Positions 7,736 through 15,678 of a stretch of DNA of 40,115 nucleotides are shown one piece after another; position 1 is the first letter of the stretch, and every line of letters starts with the position of its first letter. Source of the DNA: Clostridiales bacterium (lineage in GTDB: Bacteria; Bacillota; Clostridia; Oscillospirales; Oscillospiraceae); NCBI GenBank assembly GCA_012729975.1, contig JAAYBW010000205.1:1-40115 (forward strand). The letters run 5' to 3'. Below the pieces are notes generated by a model, which saw nothing but the letters and a program-made list of their open reading frames with translations, did no database searches and had not been told where the DNA came from. The position numbers and the translations under genes are program-made.

Positions 7736-7844
7736 AACAGAATCTTTAAATACGGTACAGAGATGCCGGCAAGGTTTGTTAATTCAATGCTGTATAACGC
7801 AGTAGCTTTTTAACCTTGTCCGCCGATCCGGACAAGGTTTTTTT
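7736..7844 (+). promoter_or_regulatory. PyrR-responsive transcription attenuator leader
   Basis: The leader contains the PyrR binding hairpin: stem CGGTA/TGCCG (7753-7757 with 7764-7768) around the loop CAGAGA (7758-7763), which is the conserved PyrR loop. The lower stem can be formed by 7736-7746 and 7771-7780. The segment CAAGGTT (7770-7776) can instead pair with AACCTTG (7812-7818), forming an antiterminator that breaks the terminator at 7812-7844. In known systems UMP-bound PyrR stabilises the first hairpin, releasing the terminator and shutting off the operon when pyrimidines are plentiful. Here it controls pyrR and the uracil permease. Confidence 0.8.
7812..7844 (+). terminator. Intrinsic terminator of the pyr attenuator
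   Basis: A perfect 11-bp stem (7812-7822 with 7829-7839) and a 6-base loop are followed by a T-run at 7838-7844. It lies 36 bases before the pyrR start, in the position expected for a regulated terminator. Confidence 0.85.
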
Positions 7845-7864
7845 GTGCGCGCAAACAACTGTAA

Positions 7865-8416
<552 letters not shown>

Positions 8417-8440
8417 TATATGTGGAATGAAGGAGAAAAA

Positions 8441-9850
8441 ATGAGAAAGCAAAATGAGGCTGTCCTGGGATACCTGCCGGATGAACGACCGACTTTCTGG
8501 AAGCTGCTGCTCTATGCGATCCAGCAGGTCATCGTAATGTTCCCCGCTACCATAACGGTAGCGCTGATCACCGGCTTTCAGGTGTCAACAACAATCTTCG
8601 CCAGCGGTCTGGCAACCATCTGCTTCGTATTCATAACGGGCAAAAAGATACCCATGTATTACGGCTCAAGTTTCTCGTATCTGTCCGCGATCGCGGGACT
8701 TGTAGCGGCTCAGGGCTACGCAAAGATAAACGGCATTCTTCCGGTCGAAGCCATTAAGATCGCCCAGTTCGGCATCATCGCTTCGGGTCTTGTTTCCATT
8801 GCGGCGGGCGTCATTGTTAAGTTCGCGGGCCGAAACGTGATCGAGAAGATCCTGCCCGCAACGATCACGGGCTCAATAGCAATGGTCATCGGTCTGACGC
8901 TTGCAGGAAACGCGCTGTCAGACGCGGCGCCGGTTTTCACAGCTCCGGCGAATTACGCGCTGGGTTCGGGCTGGGTCTGGGTCGTTTCGCTTGTGACTCT
9001 CCTGTCGACAATCTTCTTCTCCAAGTATCTCAAGGGCTTCCTCGGTCAGCTGCCGCTTCTTCTGGGCGCTGCCGTAGGCTGCCTCGCAGCCGCTGTCATA
9101 TATTGGGTCGGGGGCGCCGACTACAATCTTTTCCGCGCTCTTCCGCCCGAAGCGCTCGCCGCCTCGGCCTGGAAGCTCGGCGAGGGCAGCATATTCGCTT
9201 TGCCTGCGTTTTCTATGCCCAAAGTCTCCTGGGTCGCTGTTGCCGCTATAATGCCTATTGCCATCGCGACCATTCCGGAATCCACCGCGCATATATATCA
9301 GCTTGACGTATATGTCAACGATCTTTCCGAGAAAAAGGGCAGAGGCGATTTCGGCCTTGCAAATCTGCTTCACCGCAACCTTATCGGCGACGGCCTGTGC
9401 GATATGATAACGGGCGTTATCGGAGGACCGGCCGGCACCAACTACGGGGAAAACATCAGTACCATGGCTATAACCAAGGTATTTTCGATACCGGTTATGA
9501 TAGCCGCCGCAATCATCGCCATGCTTGTCTCATGCTTCACTCCTCTCATTCAGGTTATATACGGCATCCCGACAGCGGTTATCGGCGGCCTTGAGATGTA
9601 CCTGTTCGGAGCTATTGCCGCTCAGGGAATCGCGATAATGATAGACAAGAAGGTGGACATGTTCAGCGCAAAGAACATCGCCGTCATAGCTACCATAATA
9701 GTCATCGGCGTCGGCGGTCAGTATGCCTTCGGCGGAAGTATACCTTTCTTCGGTATCAACGTTCCCTGCATCGCGGGCGCGGCGATATTCGGTATTGTTA
9801 TAAACCTGCTCCTGAGCATCGGCAAAAAGGGCGCTCCGGTATCGGAGTAA
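8441..9850 (+). CDS. Uracil permease, NCS2 family (UraA/PyrP-like)
   Basis: This 469-residue protein is very hydrophobic throughout, with about 12-14 membrane segments. The NCS2 features are an early Q-Q-V-I-V-M-F-P-A-T helix, the M-Y-Y-G-S-S-F-S-Y half-helix, I-A-T-I-P-E-S-T-A-H with the conserved Glu, and G-G-P-A-G-T-N-Y-G-E-N. Such carriers import uracil (or xanthine) with protons. The position next to pyrR and behind a PyrR attenuator supports uracil. The ATG at 8441 was chosen over an in-frame ATG at 8420 because AAGGAG lies at 8430-8435. Confidence 0.9.
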   Translation: MRKQNEAVLGYLPDERPTFWKLLLYAIQQVIVMFPATITVALITGFQVSTTIFASGLATICFVFITGKKIPMYYGSSFSYLSAIAGLVAAQGYAKINGILPVEAIKIAQFGIIASGLVSIAAGVIVKFAGRNVIEKILPATITGSIAMVIGLTLAGNALSDAAPVFTAPANYALGSGWVWVVSLVTLLSTIFFSKYLKGFLGQLPLLLGAAVGCLAAAVIYWVGGADYNLFRALPPEALAASAWKLGEGSIFALPAFSMPKVSWVAVAAIMPIAIATIPESTAHIYQLDVYVNDLSEKKGRGDFGLANLLHRNLIGDGLCDMITGVIGGPAGTNYGENISTMAITKVFSIPVMIAAAIIAMLVSCFTPLIQVIYGIPTAVIGGLEMYLFGAIAAQGIAIMIDKKVDMFSAKNIAVIATIIVIGVGGQYAFGGSIPFFGINVPCIAGAAIFGIVINLLLSIGKKGAPVSE

Positions 9851-9901
9851 TACTGTAAAACCAAGCTAAAACGCGCTCACGGCCGAATAACACGATTGCC
9901 G

Positions 9902-9939
9902 GCACAGACGGTATTTTTACATGTATATACCGTCTGTGC
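9902..9939 (+). terminator. Hairpin after the uracil permease, possible terminator
   Basis: A perfect 13-bp stem (9902-9914 with 9927-9939) closes a 12-base loop about 50 bases after the stop codon. It is followed by TGATAATTTCG, a poor U-tract, so it may end the pyrR operon only partly. Confidence 0.45.
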
Positions 9940-9955
9940 TGATAATTTCGTATCG

Positions 9956-10052
9956 GTCGGCGCTGCGACAGACTGTTATCTTCGAAGAATCCCTGCTTTA
10001 TATGCCGAAATAATCTTAAGACGAAGTACGAAAAGCCGACGCAGCGGGGATT
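9956..10052 (+). other. Candidate structured leader of the second permease operon
   Basis: Several complementary segments compete with each other: GTCGGC (9956-9961) with GCCGAC (10035-10040), CGCTGCG (9961-9967) with CGCAGCG (10040-10046), and AATCCCTGC (9988-9996) with GCA plus GGGATT (10041-10052, with a bulge). They cannot all form in one nested fold. No purine, PreQ1 or other known riboswitch consensus was recognised. An AT-rich stretch and a GAAGGG ribosome site follow before the GTG at 10111. This may be an unrecognised regulatory RNA or simply chance pairing. Confidence 0.25.
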
Positions 10053-10110
10053 ATCACGGTCTCTTATATATTTTTAATAAAGATATTTTAATAAAGAAGG
10101 GTGTTATAAC

Positions 10111-11256
10111 GTGGAATTTCTAAGTTCACTCGGTCCGTTTATTCTGGCCGTAATCGCCGTAATCATCAACGGTATTCCGCAGCTTCTTTATGCCGAAGCC
10201 CGGGGATTCGCGCTCAAACCCGCGGGGTTTGCGTATCTAATCGGGGCATTCGGAAATCTTTTTACCGGCTCGGTAACGCCGATCTCGTCCCAGGCCGAAA
10301 CCATAACGGTCGCGAGCATTAAGAAAAACCTCAGAAACAATGTCAGCTCCATCCTCCTTGCCGCCGTTATTATGATAATACTCGCCGCTTTCGGCGGGGT
10401 TTCGAAAATCGCGGATTTTGCCGGTCCGGCTATCGTATCCGGTATGATGAGCGGCGTAGGCCTGATTCTCGCGGGAGTTTCCTGGGACATGTACGGCCAG
10501 GAGAAGCGCACGACTCTTATATCCGTTATAACGGCTATTGCGGCTTATGCGATTTTTCAAAACAGCGCCAATAAGGTCGTATGGACTATTTTCATCTCGG
10601 TCGTTCTGTCTACGGCAGACTATCTGTTTATCCAGAAGCGCCGCGTTAACCTCTCCGAGGTGATGGAGGAAGGGCGGGAGCAGTATAAGATGAGCAGCGA
10701 ATGGCGGTTTTGGAAAAAGGAATACTGGAGCGATTTCAAGTTTATCAAACCCGCCTTTAATCTTACCGTCATATTCGGCGCGCTCAGTCTTGTAATGCTC
10801 AACATAGGCGCTAATATTTCTTTCGGAAATATAACGGCGAGCATCGCGAATACAACCCAGAACGTCGATCATCTGTCGATAATAAATTCACTGGCGGACT
10901 TCCCGAGCGCCGTGTTCGGAGGCCCTCCCATCGAGGCGATCATTTCCGGTACCGCCGGCGCCCCCTGGCCGGTTGCCTGCGGCATTGTCTTTATGTTTAT
11001 AACCGGTATTCTCCTGCTCGTCGGACTTATCGGTAAGCTCGGAAAATACCTTCCTGCGCAAAGCATTTCGGGATTCCTTCTGGTCATTGGAATCGCGCTT
11101 ACATTTGTGCCGAATCTCTCCGCGGTGACGCAGTCCGAAAATTCGGTCAGCGGCTATATTGCTCTGGGCGTTACGGCCTGGTCCAAAAACCCCTTCCTCG
11201 GCATGGTCGTCGGCGTATTGGTGAGGTATCTCGGGGCTTATGTAGGTCTTGTTTAG
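10111..11256 (+). CDS. NCS2-like solute carrier family 23 permease (nucleobase transporter)
   Basis: This 381-residue membrane protein has about 11-12 hydrophobic segments and a charged cytoplasmic loop near residues 175-210. Features shared with NCS2/AzgA-type carriers include the early N-G-I-P-Q-L-L-Y-A-E-A-R-G-F segment and the late F-G-G-P-P-I-E-A-I-I-S-G-T-A. The direct neighbour is a purine-type phosphoribosyltransferase (9 bases downstream), so the likely cargo is a purine base that is trapped as its nucleotide after uptake. The cargo itself is inference. It starts with GTG after AAGAAGGG. The gene ends a few bases before the next ribosome site, so the two are translated together. Confidence 0.78.
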   Translation: MEFLSSLGPFILAVIAVIINGIPQLLYAEARGFALKPAGFAYLIGAFGNLFTGSVTPISSQAETITVASIKKNLRNNVSSILLAAVIMIILAAFGGVSKIADFAGPAIVSGMMSGVGLILAGVSWDMYGQEKRTTLISVITAIAAYAIFQNSANKVVWTIFISVVLSTADYLFIQKRRVNLSEVMEEGREQYKMSSEWRFWKKEYWSDFKFIKPAFNLTVIFGALSLVMLNIGANISFGNITASIANTTQNVDHLSIINSLADFPSAVFGGPPIEAIISGTAGAPWPVACGIVFMFITGILLLVGLIGKLGKYLPAQSISGFLLVIGIALTFVPNLSAVTQSENSVSGYIALGVTAWSKNPFLGMVVGVLVRYLGAYVGLV

Positions 11257-11265
11257 GAGGCTGAC

Positions 11266-11841
11266 GTGAGTAATAATAAATGGCCCGAGCAGTGGACGGT
11301 GCGGCTCGGACCCGGGTATGAAATCGGTTTGCCGCTCACGGACATAGGCGGCGGGTTTTTCATATACTCGTTTGATATGACGGGCGAAGCCGAGTGGAAC
11401 AGGGTGGCTGCCCGATCTCTGTCCGAAAAACTGGCGGGCCGCGATTTCAGTTCGTTTATAACGGTGCAGACCAAATCGTCGGGGCTTACGCAGGCAATCG
11501 CGGATCCGTACAAATATTACCTGGAGCTTCGCAAGAGCTATAAGGGCTTTATGAGTGAACCCAGGCACATCTCGGTTCAGTCAATAACTACGCAGGAGCG
11601 CCAGGAGCTCTGGATAGGAAAAGAAAAATACGGCCGATTCCGGGGAAAAAAGCTGTGTTTTATAGACGACGTAGTCTCTACCGGCGGCACGATTGACGCC
11701 GTATTGGAAATGGCAAAGGAAATAGACATCGAAATCTCCGTTATAGCCTGCGTGCTTACCGAAGGCATAAGAAGAGAAGAGTATAAGGGAATACCTCTGA
11801 TTTCGCTGGATCACATTCCTCTTCCGGGGAAGATCGGTTAA
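11266..11841 (+). CDS. Purine-type phosphoribosyltransferase (Apt-like)
   Basis: The 191-residue protein has a type I phosphoribosyltransferase core. The PRPP-binding motif C-F-I-D-D-V-V-S-T-G-G-T lies at about residues 130-141, preceded by the flexible-loop region. The overall length and motif match adenine phosphoribosyltransferase-like enzymes, which convert a free base plus PRPP to its nucleotide in the cytoplasm. A long N-terminal extension without clear homology (1-60) sets it apart from housekeeping Apt, so the base is uncertain. GTG start, with AGGAGG at 11255-11260. It ends the permease operon, followed by an intrinsic terminator. Confidence 0.75.
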   Translation: MSNNKWPEQWTVRLGPGYEIGLPLTDIGGGFFIYSFDMTGEAEWNRVAARSLSEKLAGRDFSSFITVQTKSSGLTQAIADPYKYYLELRKSYKGFMSEPRHISVQSITTQERQELWIGKEKYGRFRGKKLCFIDDVVSTGGTIDAVLEMAKEIDIEISVIACVLTEGIRREEYKGIPLISLDHIPLPGKIG

Positions 11842-11847
11842 ACAGCA

Positions 11848-11887
11848 AGCAGCAGATACGCAATAAAACGTGTCTGCTGCTTTTTTT
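11848..11887 (+). terminator. Intrinsic terminator of the permease/phosphoribosyltransferase operon
   Basis: A 13-bp stem with one G-U pair (11848-11860 with 11869-11881) and an 8-base loop is followed by seven T (11881-11887). Confidence 0.88.
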
Positions 11888-11913
11888 CCCCCGCGCGCGC
11901 AGGTAAAAAATCT

Positions 11914-12867
11914 TCAGCCCGTCAGCGCGCGCTTGAGAGCCTGAATAATTTCGTTTTCAGCCCGGCGTCCGATTTCGTTGTTCAGGTTCATATCAAAACC
12001 GTGATAACAGCCGGGATAGATGTGCAGCTCGACAGGCACACCGGCCCTGAGAAGACGAGAACAATACTCGATTGTCTCATCCCGGAAAAGATCGAGCTCT
12101 CCTACCAGAGTAAAAGTCGGGGGCAGACCCGAAAGATCGGCGGCGCGGGCAGGGGCCGCATATTCGGGAACATCGCCCTTATACAGCTCGCCCAGGTACA
12201 TTTCCCAGCCGAATTCATTCTTAGTTCTGTTCCAGAATCTTTTGTCCGTAAATTCATAGCTGGACGGGGTTATGTTTCTGTCGTCGAGCATCGGATAAAG
12301 CGGTGCCTGGAATGCGATCGCGGGGCCTTTGCGATCTCTGGCCAGAAGAGCCAGCGCGGCGGCGAGCCCGCCTCCGGCGCTGCCTCCGGCAACAGCGATG
12401 CGGTCAGCGTCAACTCCTGTTTCTTCCGCGCTTGAGGCAAACCAGCGCAGCGCGGCGTAACAGTCCTCGAGCGGCCCCGGATAAGTCGTTTCGGGCGAGA
12501 GTCTGTAATCAACGGAAACAACAACGCAGCCGATCTCCTGTACCATATGTATGCAGGTAAAATCGGTCATCTCGGGGCTTCCCACTATATATCCGCCCCC
12601 GTGTATGTATAGTATGCCCGGTCGTTTCCCGGACTTGACGACCGGTTCGTAGATGCGAATCCGTACGTCCGGTGATCCCTCGGGCCCGGGTACGGTTTTG
12701 TTATAGACATTGACCGAAGGATCGGGAGCCGCCGCTTGTATCATCATCTGGCCCATCGCTTTTCGCATCGTCGGAAGCCCTTCTTTTGTGAAAACTCCGG
12801 CGGGCATCATGCTCAGCCCTTTCCGCAGCTCCGGGTGCACCCTGTTAATATCGACTGTTGTCTCCAT
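11914..12867 (-). CDS. Alpha/beta hydrolase, HSL family esterase/lipase
   Basis: The 317-residue protein has the hormone-sensitive lipase family signature: oxyanion-hole motif Y-I-H-G-G-G-Y (about 105-111), nucleophile elbow G-G-S-A-G-G (Ser about 179), acid E-L-D-L-F (Asp about 263) and catalytic His in C-Y-H-G-F. These enzymes hydrolyse short acyl esters. No signal peptide is seen, so it should be cytoplasmic. AAGGAGG precedes the ATG, and a consensus promoter lies at 12955-12983. It is convergent with the phosphoribosyltransferase operon and divergent from the redox cassette at 13091, and it stands alone. Confidence 0.85.
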   Translation of the reverse strand: METTVDINRVHPELRKGLSMMPAGVFTKEGLPTMRKAMGQMMIQAAAPDPSVNVYNKTVPGPEGSPDVRIRIYEPVVKSGKRPGILYIHGGGYIVGSPEMTDFTCIHMVQEIGCVVVSVDYRLSPETTYPGPLEDCYAALRWFASSAEETGVDADRIAVAGGSAGGGLAAALALLARDRKGPAIAFQAPLYPMLDDRNITPSSYEFTDKRFWNRTKNEFGWEMYLGELYKGDVPEYAAPARAADLSGLPPTFTLVGELDLFRDETIEYCSRLLRAGVPVELHIYPGCYHGFDMNLNNEIGRRAENEIIQALKRALTG

Positions 12868-12954
12868 ATTGACCTCCTTAAATTTAGTTTCTGTCTAACA
12901 TGCGGCGTATAGCCGCGTGCGCCTGACCGGCAGGCTGTTTACTGTTTATTACAT

Positions 12955-12983
12955 ATCATAATACTGCCGGCACGGACTATCAA
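12955..12983 (-). promoter_or_regulatory. Promoter of the HSL-family esterase
   Basis: On the minus strand TTGATA (12983-12978) and TATGAT (12960-12955) are separated by 17 bp. The 5' untranslated region contains small inverted repeats (for example GCGGC-GTAT-AGCCGC at about 12902-12915). Confidence 0.6.
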
Positions 12984-13032
12984 GGACTACATGAGAAAAC
13001 CGGTGTAAAGTAGTAGGGGGGGAACGGATTTA

Positions 13033-13061
13033 TTGACAGGTTTTTCGGCAGATGATATAGT
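13033..13061 (+). promoter_or_regulatory. Promoter of the redox cassette
   Basis: A perfect -35 box TTGACA (13033-13038), a 17-bp spacer and TATAGT (13056-13061) lie about 30 bases before the ATG at 13091. Confidence 0.75.
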
Positions 13062-13090
13062 GCCTGCACATACAGCTTGGGAGGTTTAAC

Positions 13091-13687
13091 ATGCCTGGAA
13101 AATACGGTGTTCTCGCCTTTTTTATTGCCGTTTTAATGCTCTTTTGCGCCGCGTGCGAGATAACGGCGAAAGAAGACGCTCAGGACAGCCCGAGCGCGCG
13201 CCCTTCGGCAGATGAGCAGCCCGCGGGTACCGCGCGGCCGGAGCCGACAGCGATCGTTGAAAGAGGCTTCGGCATCGGAGAATCATTGCCCGTCTTTTAC
13301 GTGCCGACAGTTGAGGGAGGGACCTTCACCCTGTCGGAAAACACCGGGAAACCGGTATTCATAAATCTTTTTGCCACATGGTGCGGCCCCTGCGTATATG
13401 AGATGCCCGATATCAACCGCCTTTACGGCGAGCTCGGCGATGAGGTGACGTTTATCATAGTCGATATCGGCGAGGACTCCGCTGCGGCGCAGGCTTTCGC
13501 GGAAGGCAACGGATATTCGCTTCCGTTCGCGTATTCCCCGGACGGCGCGCTGTTTTCGGATTATGACATCGAATATATCCCACAAACATTTATTCTCGAC
13601 GCCGACGGAACGATCGTTGAATTCTTCGGCGGGGCATCGGATTATGAACGTTTCCTTGAAGCGGTTCGGAAGGCTATGAAACAATGA
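13091..13687 (+). CDS. TlpA-like thiol-disulfide oxidoreductase, probable lipoprotein
   Basis: The 198-residue protein has a hydrophobic N-terminus ending in F-C-A-A-C (Cys22), a plausible though imperfect lipobox, then a Pro/Ala-rich linker (about 30-60) and a thioredoxin fold. The active site is W-C-G-P-C at about 98-102, and the cis-proline loop is I-P-Q-T-F near 165. TlpA/ResA-type proteins reduce or exchange disulfides outside the membrane. The gene overlaps by 4 bases (ATGA) the next small gene, which also encodes a CXXC motif, and a 4Fe-4S membrane protein follows. The three are likely one electron-transfer unit carrying reducing power to extracytoplasmic thiols. GGGAGG lies upstream, with a consensus promoter. 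Confidence 0.85.
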   Translation: MPGKYGVLAFFIAVLMLFCAACEITAKEDAQDSPSARPSADEQPAGTARPEPTAIVERGFGIGESLPVFYVPTVEGGTFTLSENTGKPVFINLFATWCGPCVYEMPDINRLYGELGDEVTFIIVDIGEDSAAAQAFAEGNGYSLPFAYSPDGALFSDYDIEYIPQTFILDADGTIVEFFGGASDYERFLEAVRKAMKQ

Positions 13688-13830
13688 TGCGATCACGAAG
13701 GGTATTTTTCACAATCATTCTCATGTGCGCAGGCGCGCTTATGCTGTTTGCGGGAATCGTAAGCGGGGAGCCGTCCTCGGTAATGCGCAAGGCGGTCTAT
13801 ATATGCCTGGAGTGTATCGGAATTGGCTAG
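13684..13830 (+). CDS. CD1871A-like CXXC-motif small membrane protein
   Basis: This 48-residue gene starts at an ATG overlapping the stop of the TlpA-like gene (ATGA) and ends 8 bases inside the next gene. The peptide has a short basic N-terminus, one hydrophobic segment (about residues 7-24) and a C-terminal C-L-E-C motif (Cys42 and Cys45) in Y-I-C-L-E-C-I-G-I-G. Size, single membrane span and the C-terminal CXXC closely match the clostridial CD1871A family of CXXC-motif proteins, which I recall as commonly located beside a 4Fe-4S protein and a thioredoxin-like protein. Its function is not established; it may relay electrons or act as a small redox partner. The overlaps on both sides argue for translational coupling. 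Confidence 0.8.
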   Translation: MMRSRRVFFTIILMCAGALMLFAGIVSGEPSSVMRKAVYICLECIGIG

Positions 13831-14689
13831 AAGATTGGTTCAGCTGCTGACCGCACTGATATATAATATAAACATAAAGGGATTTTTCGCCGGCGGTATT
13901 TATAAGGGCAGGCTGAAGTCTGTCTGCGTACCCGGGCTTAACTGCTATTCATGCCCCGGCGCCGTCGGCTCCTGCCCGGTCGGTGCGCTGCAGTCGTCTG
14001 TCGGTGCCGTCCGTAACGGGATCAGCTTTTATGTGATAGGATTTCTGATACTTACGGGATCGATTTTCGGACGCTTTATCTGCGGCTGGGCTTGCCCGTT
14101 CGGTTTTTTGCAGGAACTCCTGCACAAGATCCCTTCCCCCAAGCTTCGAAAAAAGCGCGCTTTCGGAGTGCTCAAATATATCAAGTACGTCGTTCTCGCG
14201 GTTTTTGTGCTGCTGCTGCCCGCTTATTTTTTCATAAGGGACGGTGTAACCGTACCGGCTTTCTGCAAATATATCTGTCCCGCGGGGACGCTCGAAGCGG
14301 GAGTGCCGCTGGTGTTGCTAAACGAGAGTTTGTATCAGAGCATCGGCCGGCTTTTTTCGTGGAAGCTTCTTGTGCTTGCTGCCGCGATTGTGCTTTCCGT
14401 ATTTATATACCGGCCGTTTTGCAGGTTCGTCTGCCCGCTCGGAGCTGTATACGCGCTTTTTAACCGGGTATCCGTATTCGGAATAAAATCGGAGGAGGAC
14501 AAATGCACGCTATGCGGCGCCTGCGCGCGGGCCTGCAAATCGGATATCGACCCCTCTGTAAATCCGAACAGCGGCGAATGCATCCGCTGCGGCGACTGCG
14601 TCAGAGTCTGCCCGACGGGCGCGATCCGCTTAGGTGCGATGTACTTTAATAAGCCCGGGGATTCCCCGAAGCGTCGGGATGCCCGATAG
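13823..14689 (+). CDS. 4Fe-4S membrane protein, NapH/CcdA-unrelated quinol-dehydrogenase type
   Basis: The 288-residue protein has about five membrane helices and many cysteines. Two inner motifs of the NapH/RnfX type, C-G-W-A-C-P-F-G and C-R-F-V-C-P-L-G, lie at helix ends, with further C-Y-S-C-P and C-K-Y-I-C-P-A-G. At the C-terminus are two ferredoxin-type clusters (C-T-L-C-G-A-C and C-I-R-C-G-D-C, each closed by a further Cys-Pro or Cys). Such proteins move electrons through the membrane or between quinol or ferredoxin and a partner. The TTG start overlaps the stop of the CXXC peptide gene by 8 bases. The preceding genes suggest that the acceptor is an external disulfide, which is inference. 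Confidence 0.82.
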   Translation: MARRLVQLLTALIYNINIKGFFAGGIYKGRLKSVCVPGLNCYSCPGAVGSCPVGALQSSVGAVRNGISFYVIGFLILTGSIFGRFICGWACPFGFLQELLHKIPSPKLRKKRAFGVLKYIKYVVLAVFVLLLPAYFFIRDGVTVPAFCKYICPAGTLEAGVPLVLLNESLYQSIGRLFSWKLLVLAAAIVLSVFIYRPFCRFVCPLGAVYALFNRVSVFGIKSEEDKCTLCGACARACKSDIDPSVNPNSGECIRCGDCVRVCPTGAIRLGAMYFNKPGDSPKRRDAR

Positions 14690-14810
14690 CAGACGGATCG
14701 TCGGCCGCCTCGGTTATTTCCGATATCGGCAAGGCGCGCGGCTTTCGCCGCATGCCTCCCGCTTTTACACGCGGCGTAAATCACGGATACAAAAGAAAGG
14801 GCGGTGCGGT

Positions 14811-15611
14811 ATGGATTTCGGTATGCCAAGCTTAGCGGAACTGAAAAATCTTGAGGCCTGCGCCGCGCTGTGCAAAGAACTCGGCCTGCGGTTTATAGAG
14901 CTCAACATGAATCTGCCGGAGTACCAGGCAGACAGGATTGACGCCGGGGTATTTGCCGAAGTCGCGGAGCGATTCGGGCTTTATTATACCGTGCATTTTG
15001 ATGAGAACCTAAACCCCTTTGATTTTAACGATTTAGTGGCCGATGCGTACAAGGAAACGGTTTTACGGACAATTGATCTGGCGAAGCGTCTTCGCATTCC
15101 GGTTTTAAATATGCATCTTTCAAAGGGAGTGTATTTCACTCTGCCGGATAGGAAGGTCTTTTTATTCGATGAATATTCGGAAAACTATATGTCAAAAGTC
15201 GCTGACTTCCGTGATATTTGCCAGAAGGCGATAAACGGAGCGGATATAAAAATATGCATTGAAAACGCCGACGGGTACTGGTCGCTTACGCATATATCGA
15301 AAAGCACGGATCTCCTAATCGGCAGCGACGCTTTTGCTCTGACATTCGATACGGGGCATAATGCTTTTTCCGACGGCGCGGACGAAGCGTTTATTCAAAA
15401 ACGGGCCGATAAACTGTTTCATATGCACTTACACGACGCTGTGGGACACCGCTCTCATCTGCCGCTCGGAACCGGCGCATTGGAGCTGACGAAGTATTTG
15501 CATCTGGCGGACAGGCATAACTGCAGGGTAGTGCTGGAAACAAAAACAGTATCGGGATTAAGTGAGTCGGTGCGCTGGATAAGGGAAAACGGCCGGCAGC
15601 GGTATGGATGA
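14811..15611 (+). CDS. Sugar phosphate isomerase/epimerase-like TIM barrel protein (AP endonuclease 2 fold)
   Basis: The 266-residue protein has the xylose-isomerase-like TIM barrel pattern. Metal-binding type residues appear in C-I-E-N (strand 5), L-T-F-D-T-G-H-N (strand 6), M-H-L-H-D (strand 7) and V-V-L-E-T-K (strand 8). Members include sugar isomerases, endonuclease IV and inosose-like dehydratases; the substrate cannot be told. The ATG at 14811 was preferred to an earlier in-frame start because GAAAGGGCGG precedes it and the first barrel strand begins there. The stretch 14690-14810 after the 4Fe-4S gene shows no gene. Confidence 0.72.
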   Translation: MDFGMPSLAELKNLEACAALCKELGLRFIELNMNLPEYQADRIDAGVFAEVAERFGLYYTVHFDENLNPFDFNDLVADAYKETVLRTIDLAKRLRIPVLNMHLSKGVYFTLPDRKVFLFDEYSENYMSKVADFRDICQKAINGADIKICIENADGYWSLTHISKSTDLLIGSDAFALTFDTGHNAFSDGADEAFIQKRADKLFHMHLHDAVGHRSHLPLGTGALELTKYLHLADRHNCRVVLETKTVSGLSESVRWIRENGRQRYG

Positions 15612-15678
15612 CCTGCTGTGCGGACGCGGTTTGTAAGGCTTTTGTTTGTCGGTATTTATTAAGGAGAGTGGAAGTCCC

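Noticed and set aside
9851-10110. Purine riboswitch before the second permease
   Set aside because: The conserved core bases and the paired loops of the purine riboswitch were looked for and not found.
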